Position numbers and translations under genes: made by a program. 64,000 nucleotides of DNA from Pseudomonas lini (lineage in GTDB: Bacteria > Pseudomonadota > Gammaproteobacteria > Pseudomonadales > Pseudomonadaceae), in NCBI RefSeq assembly GCF_030812475.1, contig NZ_JAUSSR010000015.1, positions 1 to 64,000 of the forward strand. The letters are read 5' to 3'. This document shows, in pieces, positions 20,640 to 28,834 of the stretch; position 1 is the first letter of the stretch; the number at the start of each line of letters is the position of its first letter. Below the pieces are notes generated by a model. It worked only from the letters and a program-made list of their open reading frames with translations, did not search any database and was not told the origin of the DNA.

Positions 20640-21242
20640 ATGCAATTAAATGTAAATGACGCTCAAGCGATCGAAGTTTCCGAACTGACATTTGGCGGCG
20701 AATTCAACGAGACGCTGGTTCACCAAGCAGTCGTGGCCTACATGGCCGGCGGCCGTCAAGGTAGCAAGCAGCAAAAGACCCGTTCCGACGTTCGTGGTGG
20801 CGGTAAGCGCCCATGGCGTCAGAAAGGTACTGGCCGTGCTCGTGCCGGTACTATCCGTAGCCCAATCTGGCGTGGCGGCGGTACCACTTTCGCAGCTCGT
20901 CCTCAGGATCACACCCAGAAGCTGAACAAGAAGATGTACCGCGCAGCAATGCGTTCCATCCTTGCTGAGCTGGTGCGTACTGATCGTCTGGTAGTGGTTC
21001 AGGACTTCGCTGTTGATGCACCGAAGACCAAAGATCTGCTGAACAAACTGACCGGCATGGGCCTGACTGACGTCTTGATCGTGTCTGAAGTTGTTGATCA
21101 GAACCTGTACCTGGCTGCTCGTAACCTGCCACACGTTGATGTACGTGACGTGCAAGGTTCCGATCCAGTTAGTCTGATCGCATACGACAAGGTGTTGATC
21201 ACCGTGTCGGCCGTGAAGAAATTCGAGGAGCTGCTGGGATGA
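20640..21242 (+). CDS. rplD: 50S ribosomal protein L4
   Basis: Lines the exit tunnel and in E. coli represses the S10 operon. The 200-aa protein has the internal loop [20 protein letters not shown] and [19 protein letters not shown], where erythromycin-resistance changes occur. Its last bases overlap the rplW start by 4 bases (ATGA). Confidence 0.98.
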
Positions 21243-21538
21243 ACCAGGAACGCGTATTTAAAGTTCTGCTTGGCCCGCACGTTTCCGAAAAGGCTACGGT
21301 TCTGGCTGACAAGAAAGGCCAGTTCGTTTTCAAGGTTGCAACTGACGCAACCAAGCTGGAAATCAAGAAGGCCGTCGAAAGCCTGTTCAGCGTGAAAGTA
21401 GAGCGTGTTACTACCCTGAACGTTCTGGGTAAGAGCAAGCGCACTGCTCGCGGTCTGGGCAAGCGTAATGACTGGAAGAAGGCAGTTATCTCCCTTCAGC
21501 CAGGCCAAGATCTCGATTTCAGCAGCAGTGCTGAGTAA
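21239..21538 (+). CDS. rplW: 50S ribosomal protein L23
   Basis: Docking site for trigger factor and SRP at the tunnel exit. The 99-aa protein has the core [20 protein letters not shown] and [20 protein letters not shown]. It overlaps rplD by 4 bases (translational coupling) and precedes rplB by 14 bases. Confidence 0.97.
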
Positions 21539-21552
21539 GGAAGGGGTGCATC

Positions 21553-22377
21553 ATGGCAATCGTTAAATGCAAACCGACTTCCCCTGGCCGCCGTTTTGTG
21601 GTCAAGGTGGTCAACCAGGAGCTGCATAAAGGCGCTCCTCACGCACCGCTGCTCGAGAAAAAATCGAAGACTGGTGGTCGTAACAACAATGGTCGCATTA
21701 CCACTCGTCACATCGGTGGTGGCCATAAGCAGCATTATCGTCTGGTCGATTTCCGTCGCAACGACAAAGATGGCATCGCTGCCACTGTCGAGCGTATCGA
21801 ATACGATCCAAACCGTACTGCTCACATCGCTCTGCTGCTGTACGCAGATGGCGAGCGTCGCTACATCATCGCCCCTAAAGGCGTGAGTGCTGGCGACCAG
21901 CTGATCGCAGGTGCCCTGGCACCGATCAAGCCGGGCAACGCTCTGCAACTGCGTAACATTCCAGTTGGTAGCACCGTACACGGCATCGAATTGAAGCCAG
22001 GTAAAGGCGCACAGATCGCTCGTTCCGCTGGTGCTTCGGCTCAGCTGATCGCTCGTGAAGGTGTCTACGTGACCCTGCGTCTGCGTTCTGGTGAGATGCG
22101 TAAAGTGCTGGCTGAATGCCGCGCGACCCTGGGTGAAGTCTCGAACTCCGAGCACAGCCTGCGTTCGCTGGGTAAAGCTGGTGCCAAACGCTGGCGTGGC
22201 GTTCGCCCAACCGTTCGTGGTGTTGCCATGAACCCGGTTGACCACCCACATGGTGGTGGTGAAGGTCGTACCTCTGGTGGTCGTCATCCGGTATCGCCAT
22301 GGGGCTTCCCGACTAAGGGCGCGAAGACTCGTGGTAATAAGCGTACCGACAAAATGATCGTCCGTCGTCGCAAGTAA
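21553..22377 (+). CDS. rplB: 50S ribosomal protein L2
   Basis: Essential for subunit association and peptidyl transfer. The 274-aa protein has GGRNNNGRITTRHIGGGHKQ and the C-terminal signature MNPVDHPHGGGEGR with the conserved histidine. Canonical length. Confidence 0.98.
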   Translation: MAIVKCKPTSPGRRFVVKVVNQELHKGAPHAPLLEKKSKTGGRNNNGRITTRHIGGGHKQHYRLVDFRRNDKDGIAATVERIEYDPNRTAHIALLLYADGERRYIIAPKGVSAGDQLIAGALAPIKPGNALQLRNIPVGSTVHGIELKPGKGAQIARSAGASAQLIAREGVYVTLRLRSGEMRKVLAECRATLGEVSNSEHSLRSLGKAGAKRWRGVRPTVRGVAMNPVDHPHGGGEGRTSGGRHPVSPWGFPTKGAKTRGNKRTDKMIVRRRK

Positions 22378-22393
22378 ATAGAGGGATACGACA

Positions 22394-22669
22394 GTGCCAC
22401 GTTCTCTGAAAAAAGGTCCTTTTATTGATCTTCACCTACTGAAGAAGATCGAAGTGGCGGCGGAAAAGAACGATCGCAAACCGGTGAAAACCTGGTCGCG
22501 TCGTTCGATGATCCTGCCACAAATGGTCGGTCTGACCATTGCAGTGCATAACGGTCGTCAACATGTTCCAGTTCTCGTGAACGAAGACATGGTCGGCCAC
22601 AAACTGGGCGAGTTTGCCGGTACCCGCACATATCGTGGGCACGTGGCAGACAAGAAAGCCAAGCGTTAA
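22394..22669 (+). CDS. rpsS: 30S ribosomal protein S19
   Basis: Head protein that contacts S13. The 91-aa protein starts at GTG (PRSLKKGPFIDLHLLKK) and has the signature HNGRQHVPVLVNEDMVGHKLGEF in two overlapping parts, ending ADKKAKR. It lies between rplB and rplV with short spacers. Confidence 0.97.
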   Translation: MPRSLKKGPFIDLHLLKKIEVAAEKNDRKPVKTWSRRSMILPQMVGLTIAVHNGRQHVPVLVNEDMVGHKLGEFAGTRTYRGHVADKKAKR

Positions 22670-22682
22670 GGGGTAAGGAACG

Positions 22683-23015
22683 ATGGAAGTAGCCGCTAAG
22701 TTGTCGGGCGCTCGAATCTCCGCCCAGAAAGCCCGCTTGGTCGCCGACCAGATCCGCGGGAAGAAGGTGGGCGAAGCGCTCAACCTGTTGGCTTTCAGCA
22801 GTAAGAAAGCCGCCGAGATCATGAAGAAAGTGCTGGAGTCGGCCGTAGCCAACGCCGAGCATAACGAAGGCGCAGACGTTGATGACCTTAAAGTCAGCAC
22901 CGTTTTCGTCAACGAAGGGCGTTCGCTGAAGCGAATCATGCCACGTGCCAAAGGCCGTGCTGATCGCATCGTCAAGCGGTCTTGCCATATCACTGTCAAG
23001 GTTGCTGACAAGTAA
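22683..23015 (+). CDS. rplV: 50S ribosomal protein L22
   Basis: Tunnel-lining protein. The 110-aa protein has [20 protein letters not shown] at the N-terminus and the beta-hairpin with [16 protein letters not shown] that reaches into the tunnel (macrolide-relevant). It ends 13 bases before rpsC. Confidence 0.97.
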
Positions 23016-23028
23016 CGGAGTCGAAGAG

Positions 23029-23715
23029 ATGGGTCAGAAAGTACATCCCATTGGCATTCGCCTGGGAATCGTCAAGGAGCACACCTCCGTCTGGTACGCA
23101 GACGGTCGGACTTATGCGGACTATTTGTTCGCTGATCTGAAGGTGCGTGAGTATCTCCAAGACAAACTAAAAAGCGCGTCCGTAAGCCGTATCGATATCC
23201 ATCGTCCGGCTCAAACTGCACGTATCACCATCCACACCGCTCGTCCAGGTATCGTTATCGGGAAGAAAGGTGAAGATGTTGAGAAACTGCGTCAGGACCT
23301 GACCAAGCAAATGGGTGTGCCTGTGCACATCAATATCGAAGAAATCCGCAAGCCGGAACTCGACGGTATGTTGGTTGCGCAGAGCGTAGCTCAGCAGCTG
23401 GAGCGTCGCGTAATGTTCCGTCGCGCTATGAAGCGCGCTGTACAGAACGCCATGCGCATTGGTGCCAAAGGCATCAAAATCCAAGTGAGCGGTCGTCTCG
23501 GCGGTGCTGAAATCGCACGTACTGAATGGTATCGCGAAGGTCGTGTGCCACTGCACACCCTGCGTGCCGACATCGACTATGCCAACTACGAAGCTCACAC
23601 CACTTACGGTGTGATCGGTGTAAAGGTTTGGATCTTCAAAGGCGAAGTAATTGGTGGTCGCCAAGAAGAACTGAAACCACAAGCACCAGCGCCTCGTAAA
23701 AAAGCTGCTAAGTAA
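23029..23715 (+). CDS. rpsC: 30S ribosomal protein S3
   Basis: Part of the mRNA entry site. I chose the ATG at 23029 ([18 protein letters not shown]), behind a GGAG box, rather than the longer in-frame extension from 22945 that lies inside rplV. The KH domain carries [17 protein letters not shown]. The C-terminal signature is near [19 protein letters not shown]. The protein is 228 aa. Confidence 0.97.
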
Positions 23716-23727
23716 GGGGTACGCCAA

Positions 23728-24141
23728 ATGTTGCAACCAAAGCGTACGAAGTTCCGCAAGCAGATGACTGGCCACAACCGTGGCTTGGCTCAGCGCGGTA
23801 GCAAAGTCAGCTTCGGCGAATATGCGCTGAAGTCTGTAGCTCGTGGTCGTCTCACCGCTCGTCAGATCGAGTCAGCGCGTCGTGCACTGACCCGTCACGT
23901 TAAACGTGGCGGCAAGATCTGGATCCGTGTATTCCCGGACAAGCCGATCTCCAAAAAGCCCCTCGAAGTTCGGATGGGTAAAGGTAAGGGTTCTGTGGAG
24001 TACTGGGTTGCCCAGATTCAGCCAGGCAAAGTCCTGTATGAAATCGAGGGCGTTTCTGAAGAGCTGGCGCGTGAGGCTTTTGCCCTGGCTGCTGCAAAGC
24101 TGCCGCTCGCCACCGCTTTTGTTAAACGGACGGTGATGTGA
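23728..24141 (+). CDS. rplP: 50S ribosomal protein L16
   Basis: Binds near the A-site tRNA elbow. The 137-aa protein has RTKFRKQMTGHNRGLAQRG and GGKIWIRVFPDKPISKKPLE. The arginine in KPLEVRMGKGKGSVEYWVA corresponds to the one hydroxylated by YcfD in E. coli. The stop overlaps the rpmC start (TGATG). Confidence 0.97.
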   Translation: MLQPKRTKFRKQMTGHNRGLAQRGSKVSFGEYALKSVARGRLTARQIESARRALTRHVKRGGKIWIRVFPDKPISKKPLEVRMGKGKGSVEYWVAQIQPGKVLYEIEGVSEELAREAFALAAAKLPLATAFVKRTVM

Positions 24142-24332
24142 TGAAAGCGAACGAACTTCGTGAAAAAGACGCGCCGCAGCTTAACGAGCAACTGCTCGGC
24201 CTGCTGCGCGACCAGTTCAATCTGCGCATGCAGAAAGCAACTGGCCAGTTGGGGCAGTCTCACCTGCTCCGGCAAGTTAAGCGTGACATCGCTCGCGTGA
24301 AGACTGTGCTCAAACAGCAGGCAGGTAAGTAA
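24141..24332 (+). CDS. rpmC: 50S ribosomal protein L29
   Basis: Small tunnel-exit protein. The 63-aa protein begins MKANELREKDAPQLNEQL and is all helical, with the family motif QSHLLRQVKRDIARVKT. I chose the ATG at 24141 that overlaps the rplP stop; a GTG one codon earlier is less likely. Confidence 0.95.
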   Translation: MKANELREKDAPQLNEQLLGLLRDQFNLRMQKATGQLGQSHLLRQVKRDIARVKTVLKQQAGK

Positions 24333-24334
24333 TC

Positions 24335-24601
24335 ATGGCTGAAGCCGAAAAAACCGTCCGTACGCTGACTGGCCGTGTTGTCAGCGACAAAATGGACAAG
24401 ACCATCACCGTTCTGATCGAGCGTCGCGTAAAGCACCCGATCTACGGTAAATACGTTAAGCGTTCGACTAAGCTGCACGCGCACGACGAAACCAATCAGT
24501 GCCACATCGGCGACAAAGTCACTATTCGTGAAACTCGTCCTTTGGCCAAGACCAAGTCTTGGGCGCTGGTTGATGTTCTCGAACGCGCTGTGGAAGTCTA
24601 A
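24335..24601 (+). CDS. rpsQ: 30S ribosomal protein S17
   Basis: Primary 16S binding protein of the 30S body. The 88-aa OB-fold protein has LTGRVVSDKMDKTITVLIER and the signature GDKVTIRETRPLAKTKSW. It starts 2 bases behind rpmC. Confidence 0.97.
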   Translation: MAEAEKTVRTLTGRVVSDKMDKTITVLIERRVKHPIYGKYVKRSTKLHAHDETNQCHIGDKVTIRETRPLAKTKSWALVDVLERAVEV

Positions 24602-24624
24602 GGACTAGGGGTCGGAGAAATTAT

Positions 24625-24993
24625 ATGATTCAGACTCAATCCATGCTCGATGTGGCCGATAACAGCGGCGCACGCCGCGTTATGTGCATCAAGGTGCTGG
24701 GTGGCTCCCATCGTCGTTACGCTGGTATCGGTGACATCATCAAGGTTACCGTGAAGGAAGCAATTCCTCGCGGTAAAGTGAAAAAAGGCCAAGTGATGAC
24801 TGCTGTTGTAGTCCGCACTCGTCACGGCGTACGTCGTGCTGATGGCTCCATTATCCGCTTTGATGGCAACGCTGCTGTTCTTCTGAACAACAAGCAAGAG
24901 CCGATCGGCACCCGTATCTTTGGGCCAGTGACCCGTGAACTTCGTACTGAGAAGTTCATGAAGATCGTCTCGCTCGCCCCAGAAGTGCTGTAA
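24625..24993 (+). CDS. rplN: 50S ribosomal protein L14
   Basis: Interface protein that contacts 16S helix 14 and the silencing factor RsfS. The 122-aa protein begins MIQTQSMLDVADNSGARRVM and has GDIIKVTVKEAIPRGKVKKG. It marks the start of the classical spc gene set, here without its own visible terminator or promoter. Confidence 0.98.
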   Translation: MIQTQSMLDVADNSGARRVMCIKVLGGSHRRYAGIGDIIKVTVKEAIPRGKVKKGQVMTAVVVRTRHGVRRADGSIIRFDGNAAVLLNNKQEPIGTRIFGPVTRELRTEKFMKIVSLAPEVL

Positions 24994-25004
24994 GGAGATC
25001 CGAC

Positions 25005-25319
25005 ATGCAAAAGATTCGTCGTGACGACGAGATCATCGTGATCGCCGGCAAAGACAAAGGTAAGCGCGGTAAGGTGCTTAAGGTTCTCGCTAACAACCGT
25101 CTGGTTATTGGCGGTCTGAACCTGGTAAAGCGTCATACCAAGCCTAACCCTATGTCGGGCGTGCAAGGCGGTATCGTCGAAAAAGAAGCTCCACTGGATG
25201 CTTCTAACGTCGCCATTTTCAACGGCGAAACCAACAAGGCTGATCGCGTTGGTTTCAAAGTAGAAGACGGCAAGAAAATTCGTGTCTTCAAGTCGACCCA
25301 AAAAGCGGTTGATGCTTGA
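25005..25319 (+). CDS. rplX: 50S ribosomal protein L24
   Basis: Assembly initiator. The 104-aa protein begins MQKIRRDDEIIVIAGKDKGK, with the KOW motif in residues ~9-35 and SGVQGGIVEKEAPLDASNVA. Standard spc order between rplN and rplE. Confidence 0.97.
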   Translation: MQKIRRDDEIIVIAGKDKGKRGKVLKVLANNRLVIGGLNLVKRHTKPNPMSGVQGGIVEKEAPLDASNVAIFNGETNKADRVGFKVEDGKKIRVFKSTQKAVDA

Positions 25320-25341
25320 ACACTGCTAGGTAGATGAGACC

Positions 25342-25881
25342 ATGGCACGACTAAAAGAGATTTACTGGAAGGAAATCGCACCGAAGCTTAAGGAAGAACT
25401 TAAGCTTTCGAACGTGATGGAAGTTCCACGCGTTACAAAAATCACCCTGAACATGGGTCTGGGCGAAGCGGTCGGTGACAAAAAAGTCATCGAGCACGCT
25501 GTTGCCGACCTGGAAAAGATCACCGGTCAGAAAGTCGTTGTGACTTACGCTCGGAAATCCATCGCTGGCTTTAAAGTCCGTGAAGGTTGGCCGATCGGCG
25601 TCAAAGTGACCCTGCGCCGTGAGCGTATGTACGAATTCCTGGATCGTCTGCTGTCGATCTCCCTGCCTCGGGTTCGCGACTTCCGCGGCCTGAATGCCAA
25701 GTCCTTCGATGGTCGTGGTAACTACAGCATGGGCGTTAAAGAGCAGATCATCTTCCCGGAAATCGACTACGACAAGATCGATGCTCTCCGCGGTCTGGAC
25801 ATTACCCTGACCACCACTGCCAAGAACGATGATGAAGGTCGCGCCCTGTTGCGTGCTTTCAAATTCCCGTTCCGCAACTGA
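25342..25881 (+). CDS. rplE: 50S ribosomal protein L5
   Basis: Binds 5S rRNA and the P-site tRNA T-loop region. The 179-aa protein has PRVTKITLNMGLGEA (signature) and RDFRGLNAKSFDGRGNYSMG. It ends 13 bases before the true start of rpsN. Confidence 0.98.
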   Translation: MARLKEIYWKEIAPKLKEELKLSNVMEVPRVTKITLNMGLGEAVGDKKVIEHAVADLEKITGQKVVVTYARKSIAGFKVREGWPIGVKVTLRRERMYEFLDRLLSISLPRVRDFRGLNAKSFDGRGNYSMGVKEQIIFPEIDYDKIDALRGLDITLTTTAKNDDEGRALLRAFKFPFRN

Positions 25882-25894
25882 TTGGAGTAGGAAA

Positions 25895-26200
25895 ATGGCC
25901 AAGATGAGCATGAAAAACCGCGAGCTGAAGCGTCAGCTCACGGTTGCCAAGTACGCCAAGAAGCGTGCAGCACTGAAAGCTATCATCGTGGATCTGAACG
26001 CAAGTCCAGAAGCACGTTGGGAAGCTACAGTTGCTCTGCAGAAGCAGCCACGTGACGCAAGCGCTTCGCGCATGCGTAACCGCTGCCGCCTGACCGGTCG
26101 TCCACACGGCGTTTACCGCAAGTTCGGCCTCGGCCGTAACAAACTGCGTGAAGCTGCAATGCGTGGTGACGTACCTGGTCTGGTTAAAGCCAGCTGGTAA
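25895..26200 (+). CDS. rpsN: 30S ribosomal protein S14 (zinc-independent form)
   Basis: Head protein. I chose the ATG at 25895 (MAKMSMKNRELKRQLTVAKY), 10 bases behind a TTGGAG box. The 101-aa length and the single Cys near RMRNRCRLTGRPHG show the long C-minus form that needs no zinc. It is followed by a strong terminator, so it ends this transcription unit. Confidence 0.96.
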   Translation: MAKMSMKNRELKRQLTVAKYAKKRAALKAIIVDLNASPEARWEATVALQKQPRDASASRMRNRCRLTGRPHGVYRKFGLGRNKLREAAMRGDVPGLVKASW

Positions 26201-26260
26201 GCACTGTCAAAGTCTCGGTGTCCAGGATCGCAAGATCCTGACCACCGGTGACCTTGAACT

Positions 26261-26293
26261 TGAATCAAGCCCCTTTTGGGGCTTGATTCATTT
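26261..26293 (+). terminator. terminator inside the spc gene cluster
   Basis: A perfect 13-bp stem, TGAATCAAGCCCC (26261-26273) with GGGGCTTGATTCA (26278-26290), and a TTTT loop; TTTGTGG follows. The T tail is short, so efficiency is uncertain. The descending arm contains the -35 box of the next promoter. Confidence 0.7.
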
Positions 26294-26311
26294 GTGGGGT
26301 GTGTCTAGAAT
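26283..26311 (+). promoter_or_regulatory. internal spc promoter before rpsH
   Basis: TTGATT (26283-26288), 17-base spacer and TAGAAT (26306-26311), about 100 bases before rpsH. The -35 box lies in the 3' arm of the terminator stem. Confidence 0.78.
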
Positions 26312-26410
26312 ACCCGGCTCGCCTGAGCCCGTGCTTTTTTCGCATGGATGTACTCGGCGACACGTAGTAGCCGCAAGGCTAATTTTTTGTGTATTAGGAG
26401 CGTCTAGCCC

Positions 26411-26803
26411 ATGAGTATGCAGGACCCGTTAGCGGACATGCTAACTCGAATCCGTAATGCCCAGATGGCTGAAAAGTCCGTCGTAAGCATGCCATCTTCT
26501 ACTTTGAAGGTAGCTGTTGCCAAAGTCCTGAAGGACGAAGGTTACATTGCGGGTTATCAGATCAGCAGCGAAATCAAGCCACTGCTGTCTATCGAGCTGA
26601 AATATTTCGAAGGCCGTCCGGTCATCGAAGAAGTGAAGCGCGTTAGCCGTCCAGGCCTGCGTCAGTACAAGTCCGTCGATGATCTGCCGAAAGTTCGTGG
26701 CGGTCTCGGTGTGTCTATCGTCTCCACCAACAAAGGTGTGATGACGGATCGTGCTGCGCGCGCTGCCGGTGTCGGCGGCGAAGTTCTTTGCACTGTGTTC
26801 TAA
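26411..26803 (+). CDS. rpsH: 30S ribosomal protein S8
   Basis: Central-domain assembly protein and, in E. coli, the repressor of the spc operon. The 130-aa protein has MQDPLADMLTRIRNAQMAEK and the C-terminal signature GVSIVSTNKGVMTDRAAR. It follows a 210-base gap with terminator and promoter, unlike the tight rpsN-rpsH linkage of E. coli. Confidence 0.98.
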   Translation: MSMQDPLADMLTRIRNAQMAEKSVVSMPSSTLKVAVAKVLKDEGYIAGYQISSEIKPLLSIELKYFEGRPVIEEVKRVSRPGLRQYKSVDDLPKVRGGLGVSIVSTNKGVMTDRAARAAGVGGEVLCTVF

Positions 26804-26815
26804 GGGGGGATAAGC

Positions 26816-27349
26816 ATGTCACGCGTCGCTAAGAACCCCGTTAAGCTGCCAGCCGGTGTCGAAGTCAAATTCGCAGGCCAACAGCTTTCGGTGAAGGGTG
26901 CCAAGGGCACTCTCGAACTGAACATCCATTCGTCCGTTGAGATTGTTGAAGAAGCCGGTGAGCTGCGTTTCGCTGCTCGCAATGGCGATCAACAGACTCG
27001 CGCAATGGCTGGTACCACTCGTGCGTTGGTAAACAACATGGTCCAAGGCGTAAGCCAAGGCTTCGAGCGCAAGCTCCAGCTGGTCGGTGTTGGTTACAAA
27101 GCGCAAGCAAAAGGCACAGTGCTGAACCTGGCTCTTGGCTTCTCGCACCCAGTGGATTATGAACTGCCGGAAGGCATCACCGCTGAGACTCCTAGCCAGA
27201 CCGATATCCTGATCAAGGGCATCGATAAGCAGCTGGTAGGTCAAGTGGCCGCCGAGATCCGCGACTTCCGTCCACCAGAGCCGTACAAAGGCAAAGGTGT
27301 GCGCTACGCGGACGAAGTCGTCCGTCGTAAAGAAGCCAAGAAGAAGTAG
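26816..27349 (+). CDS. rplF: 50S ribosomal protein L6
   Basis: Two-domain protein at the base of the factor-binding site. The 177-aa protein begins MSRVAKNPVKLPAGVEVK and ends with the signature RPPEPYKGKGVRYADEVVRR. It lies 12 bases behind rpsH. Confidence 0.98.
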   Translation: MSRVAKNPVKLPAGVEVKFAGQQLSVKGAKGTLELNIHSSVEIVEEAGELRFAARNGDQQTRAMAGTTRALVNNMVQGVSQGFERKLQLVGVGYKAQAKGTVLNLALGFSHPVDYELPEGITAETPSQTDILIKGIDKQLVGQVAAEIRDFRPPEPYKGKGVRYADEVVRRKEAKKK

Positions 27350-27359
27350 GGCATAGCAA

Positions 27360-27710
27360 ATGACCGACAAAAAAGTTACTCGACTGCGTCGCGCTCGCAA
27401 AGCACGCCTGAAAATGCACGAACTCGAAGTCGTGCGTCTCTGCGTGTTCCGCTCGTCGCAGCACATCTACGCCCAGGTCATTTCGGCCGACGGCAACAAA
27501 GTCCTGGCATCTGCCTCGACTTTGGATAAAGAACTGCGTGATGGCGCCACTGGCAACATCGACGCGGCCACTAAGGTTGGCCAGCTGGTCGCTACGCGTG
27601 CAAAAGCCGCTGGCGTCTCGCAGGTGGCTTTCGACCGCTCTGGCTTCAAGTACCACGGCCGCGTCAAGGCGCTGGCTGATGCTGCTCGTGAAGCTGGGCT
27701 GGAGTTCTAA
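27360..27710 (+). CDS. rplR: 50S ribosomal protein L18
   Basis: Binds 5S rRNA with L5. The 116-aa protein has RLRRARKARLKMHELEVVRL at the N-terminus and the family end VAFDRSGFKYHGRVKALADA. It lies 10 bases behind rplF and 3 bases before rpsE. Confidence 0.97.
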   Translation: MTDKKVTRLRRARKARLKMHELEVVRLCVFRSSQHIYAQVISADGNKVLASASTLDKELRDGATGNIDAATKVGQLVATRAKAAGVSQVAFDRSGFKYHGRVKALADAAREAGLEF

Positions 27711-27713
27711 GTT

Positions 27714-28214
27714 ATGTCAAATAACGACCAAAAGCGCGACGAAGGCTACATCGAGAAGCTGGTTCAAGTTAACCGCGTAGCCAAAACCGTTAAAGGCGGC
27801 CGTATCTTCACTTTCACCGCGTTGACCGTGGTGGGTGATGGTAAAGGGCGTGTTGGCTTCGGCCGTGGCAAGTCACGTGAAGTGCCTGCCGCGATCCAGA
27901 AGGCAATGGAAGCTGCTCGCCGCAACATGATCCAAGTTGATCTGAACGGCACCACGCTGCAGTACGCAATGAAGTCCGGTCACGGCGCTTCGAAGGTGTA
28001 CATGCAGCCTGCTTCTGAAGGTACCGGTATCATCGCTGGCGGCGCTATGCGTGCTGTCCTCGAGGTTGCTGGCGTTCAGAACGTTCTGGCCAAGTGCTAC
28101 GGCTCGACTAACCCGGTAAACGTGGTTCACGCCACTTTCAAAGGTTTGAAGGCCATGCAGTCTCCTGAATCCATTGCCGCCAAGCGTGGCAAAAGCGTCA
28201 AGGAGATCTTCTGA
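27714..28214 (+). CDS. rpsE: 30S ribosomal protein S5
   Basis: Accuracy protein at the mRNA entry. The 166-aa protein has the double-stranded-RNA-binding-like N-domain (KLVQVNRVAKTVKGGRIFTF, GDGKGRVGFGRGKSREV) and the C-domain with VLAKCYGSTNPVNVVHATFK. Wild-type spectinomycin-loop residues (VAKTVKGG) are present. Confidence 0.98.
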   Translation: MSNNDQKRDEGYIEKLVQVNRVAKTVKGGRIFTFTALTVVGDGKGRVGFGRGKSREVPAAIQKAMEAARRNMIQVDLNGTTLQYAMKSGHGASKVYMQPASEGTGIIAGGAMRAVLEVAGVQNVLAKCYGSTNPVNVVHATFKGLKAMQSPESIAAKRGKSVKEIF

Positions 28215-28216
28215 TC

Positions 28217-28393
28217 ATGGCTACCGTTAAAGTTACGCTGATCAAAAGCATGACCGGCCGCATCCCTAACCACAAACTGTGCGTTAAGGGTCTGGGTCTG
28301 CGTCGCATCGGTCACACTGTAGAAGTACTTGATACTCCCGAGAATCGCGGGATGATCAACAAGGCTTACTACATGCTGCGTGTCGAGGGTTAA
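28217..28393 (+). CDS. rpmD: 50S ribosomal protein L30
   Basis: A 58-aa protein beginning MATVKVTLIKSMTGRIPNHK, with CVKGLGLRRIGHTVEVLDTP and ending MLRVEG. This is canonical L30 of the short bacterial type. It starts 2 bases behind the rpsE stop and ends 3 bases before rplO. Confidence 0.96.
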   Translation: MATVKVTLIKSMTGRIPNHKLCVKGLGLRRIGHTVEVLDTPENRGMINKAYYMLRVEG

Positions 28394-28396
28394 TCG

Positions 28397-28834
28397 ATGA
28401 AACTCAATGATCTGAGTCCAGCGCCGGGTTCCCGTCGCGAAAAGCATCGTCCGGGCCGTGGTATCGGTAGTGGTTTGGGCAAGACCGGTGGCCGTGGCCA
28501 CAAAGGTCAGTCCTCCCGCTCCGGTGGCACCATTGCTCCAGGCTTTGAAGGCGGTCAACAGCCGCTGCATCGTCGCCTGCCGAAATTCGGTTTCGTTTCC
28601 CTGAAGGCCATGGACCGCGCAGAAGTGCGTCTGTCCGAGCTGGCTAAAGTGGAAGGTGACATCGTCTCCGTGCAGTCCCTGAAAGATGCCAACGTGATCA
28701 ACGTCAACGTACAGCGTGTGAAAATCATGCTGTCCGGCGAAGTTACTCGCGCTGTCACCATCGGAAAGGGAATCGGCGCCACCAAAGGTGCGCGTGCGGC
28801 TATCGAAGCAGCTGGCGGCAAGTTCGAGGAATAA
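28397..28834 (+). CDS. rplO: 50S ribosomal protein L15
   Basis: Late assembly protein. The 145-aa protein begins MKLNDLSPAPGSRREKHRPG, with the glycine-rich RGIGSGLGKTGGRGHKGQ and the C-terminal AIEAAGGKFEE. The stop abuts the secY ATG without a gap. Confidence 0.98.
   Translation: MKLNDLSPAPGSRREKHRPGRGIGSGLGKTGGRGHKGQSSRSGGTIAPGFEGGQQPLHRRLPKFGFVSLKAMDRAEVRLSELAKVEGDIVSVQSLKDANVINVNVQRVKIMLSGEVTRAVTIGKGIGATKGARAAIEAAGGKFEE

Noticed and set aside
22945..23028. 28-codon N-terminal extension of rpsC within rplV
   Set aside because: The S3 family begins at MGQKVHP, which has its own ribosome-binding site at 23029.
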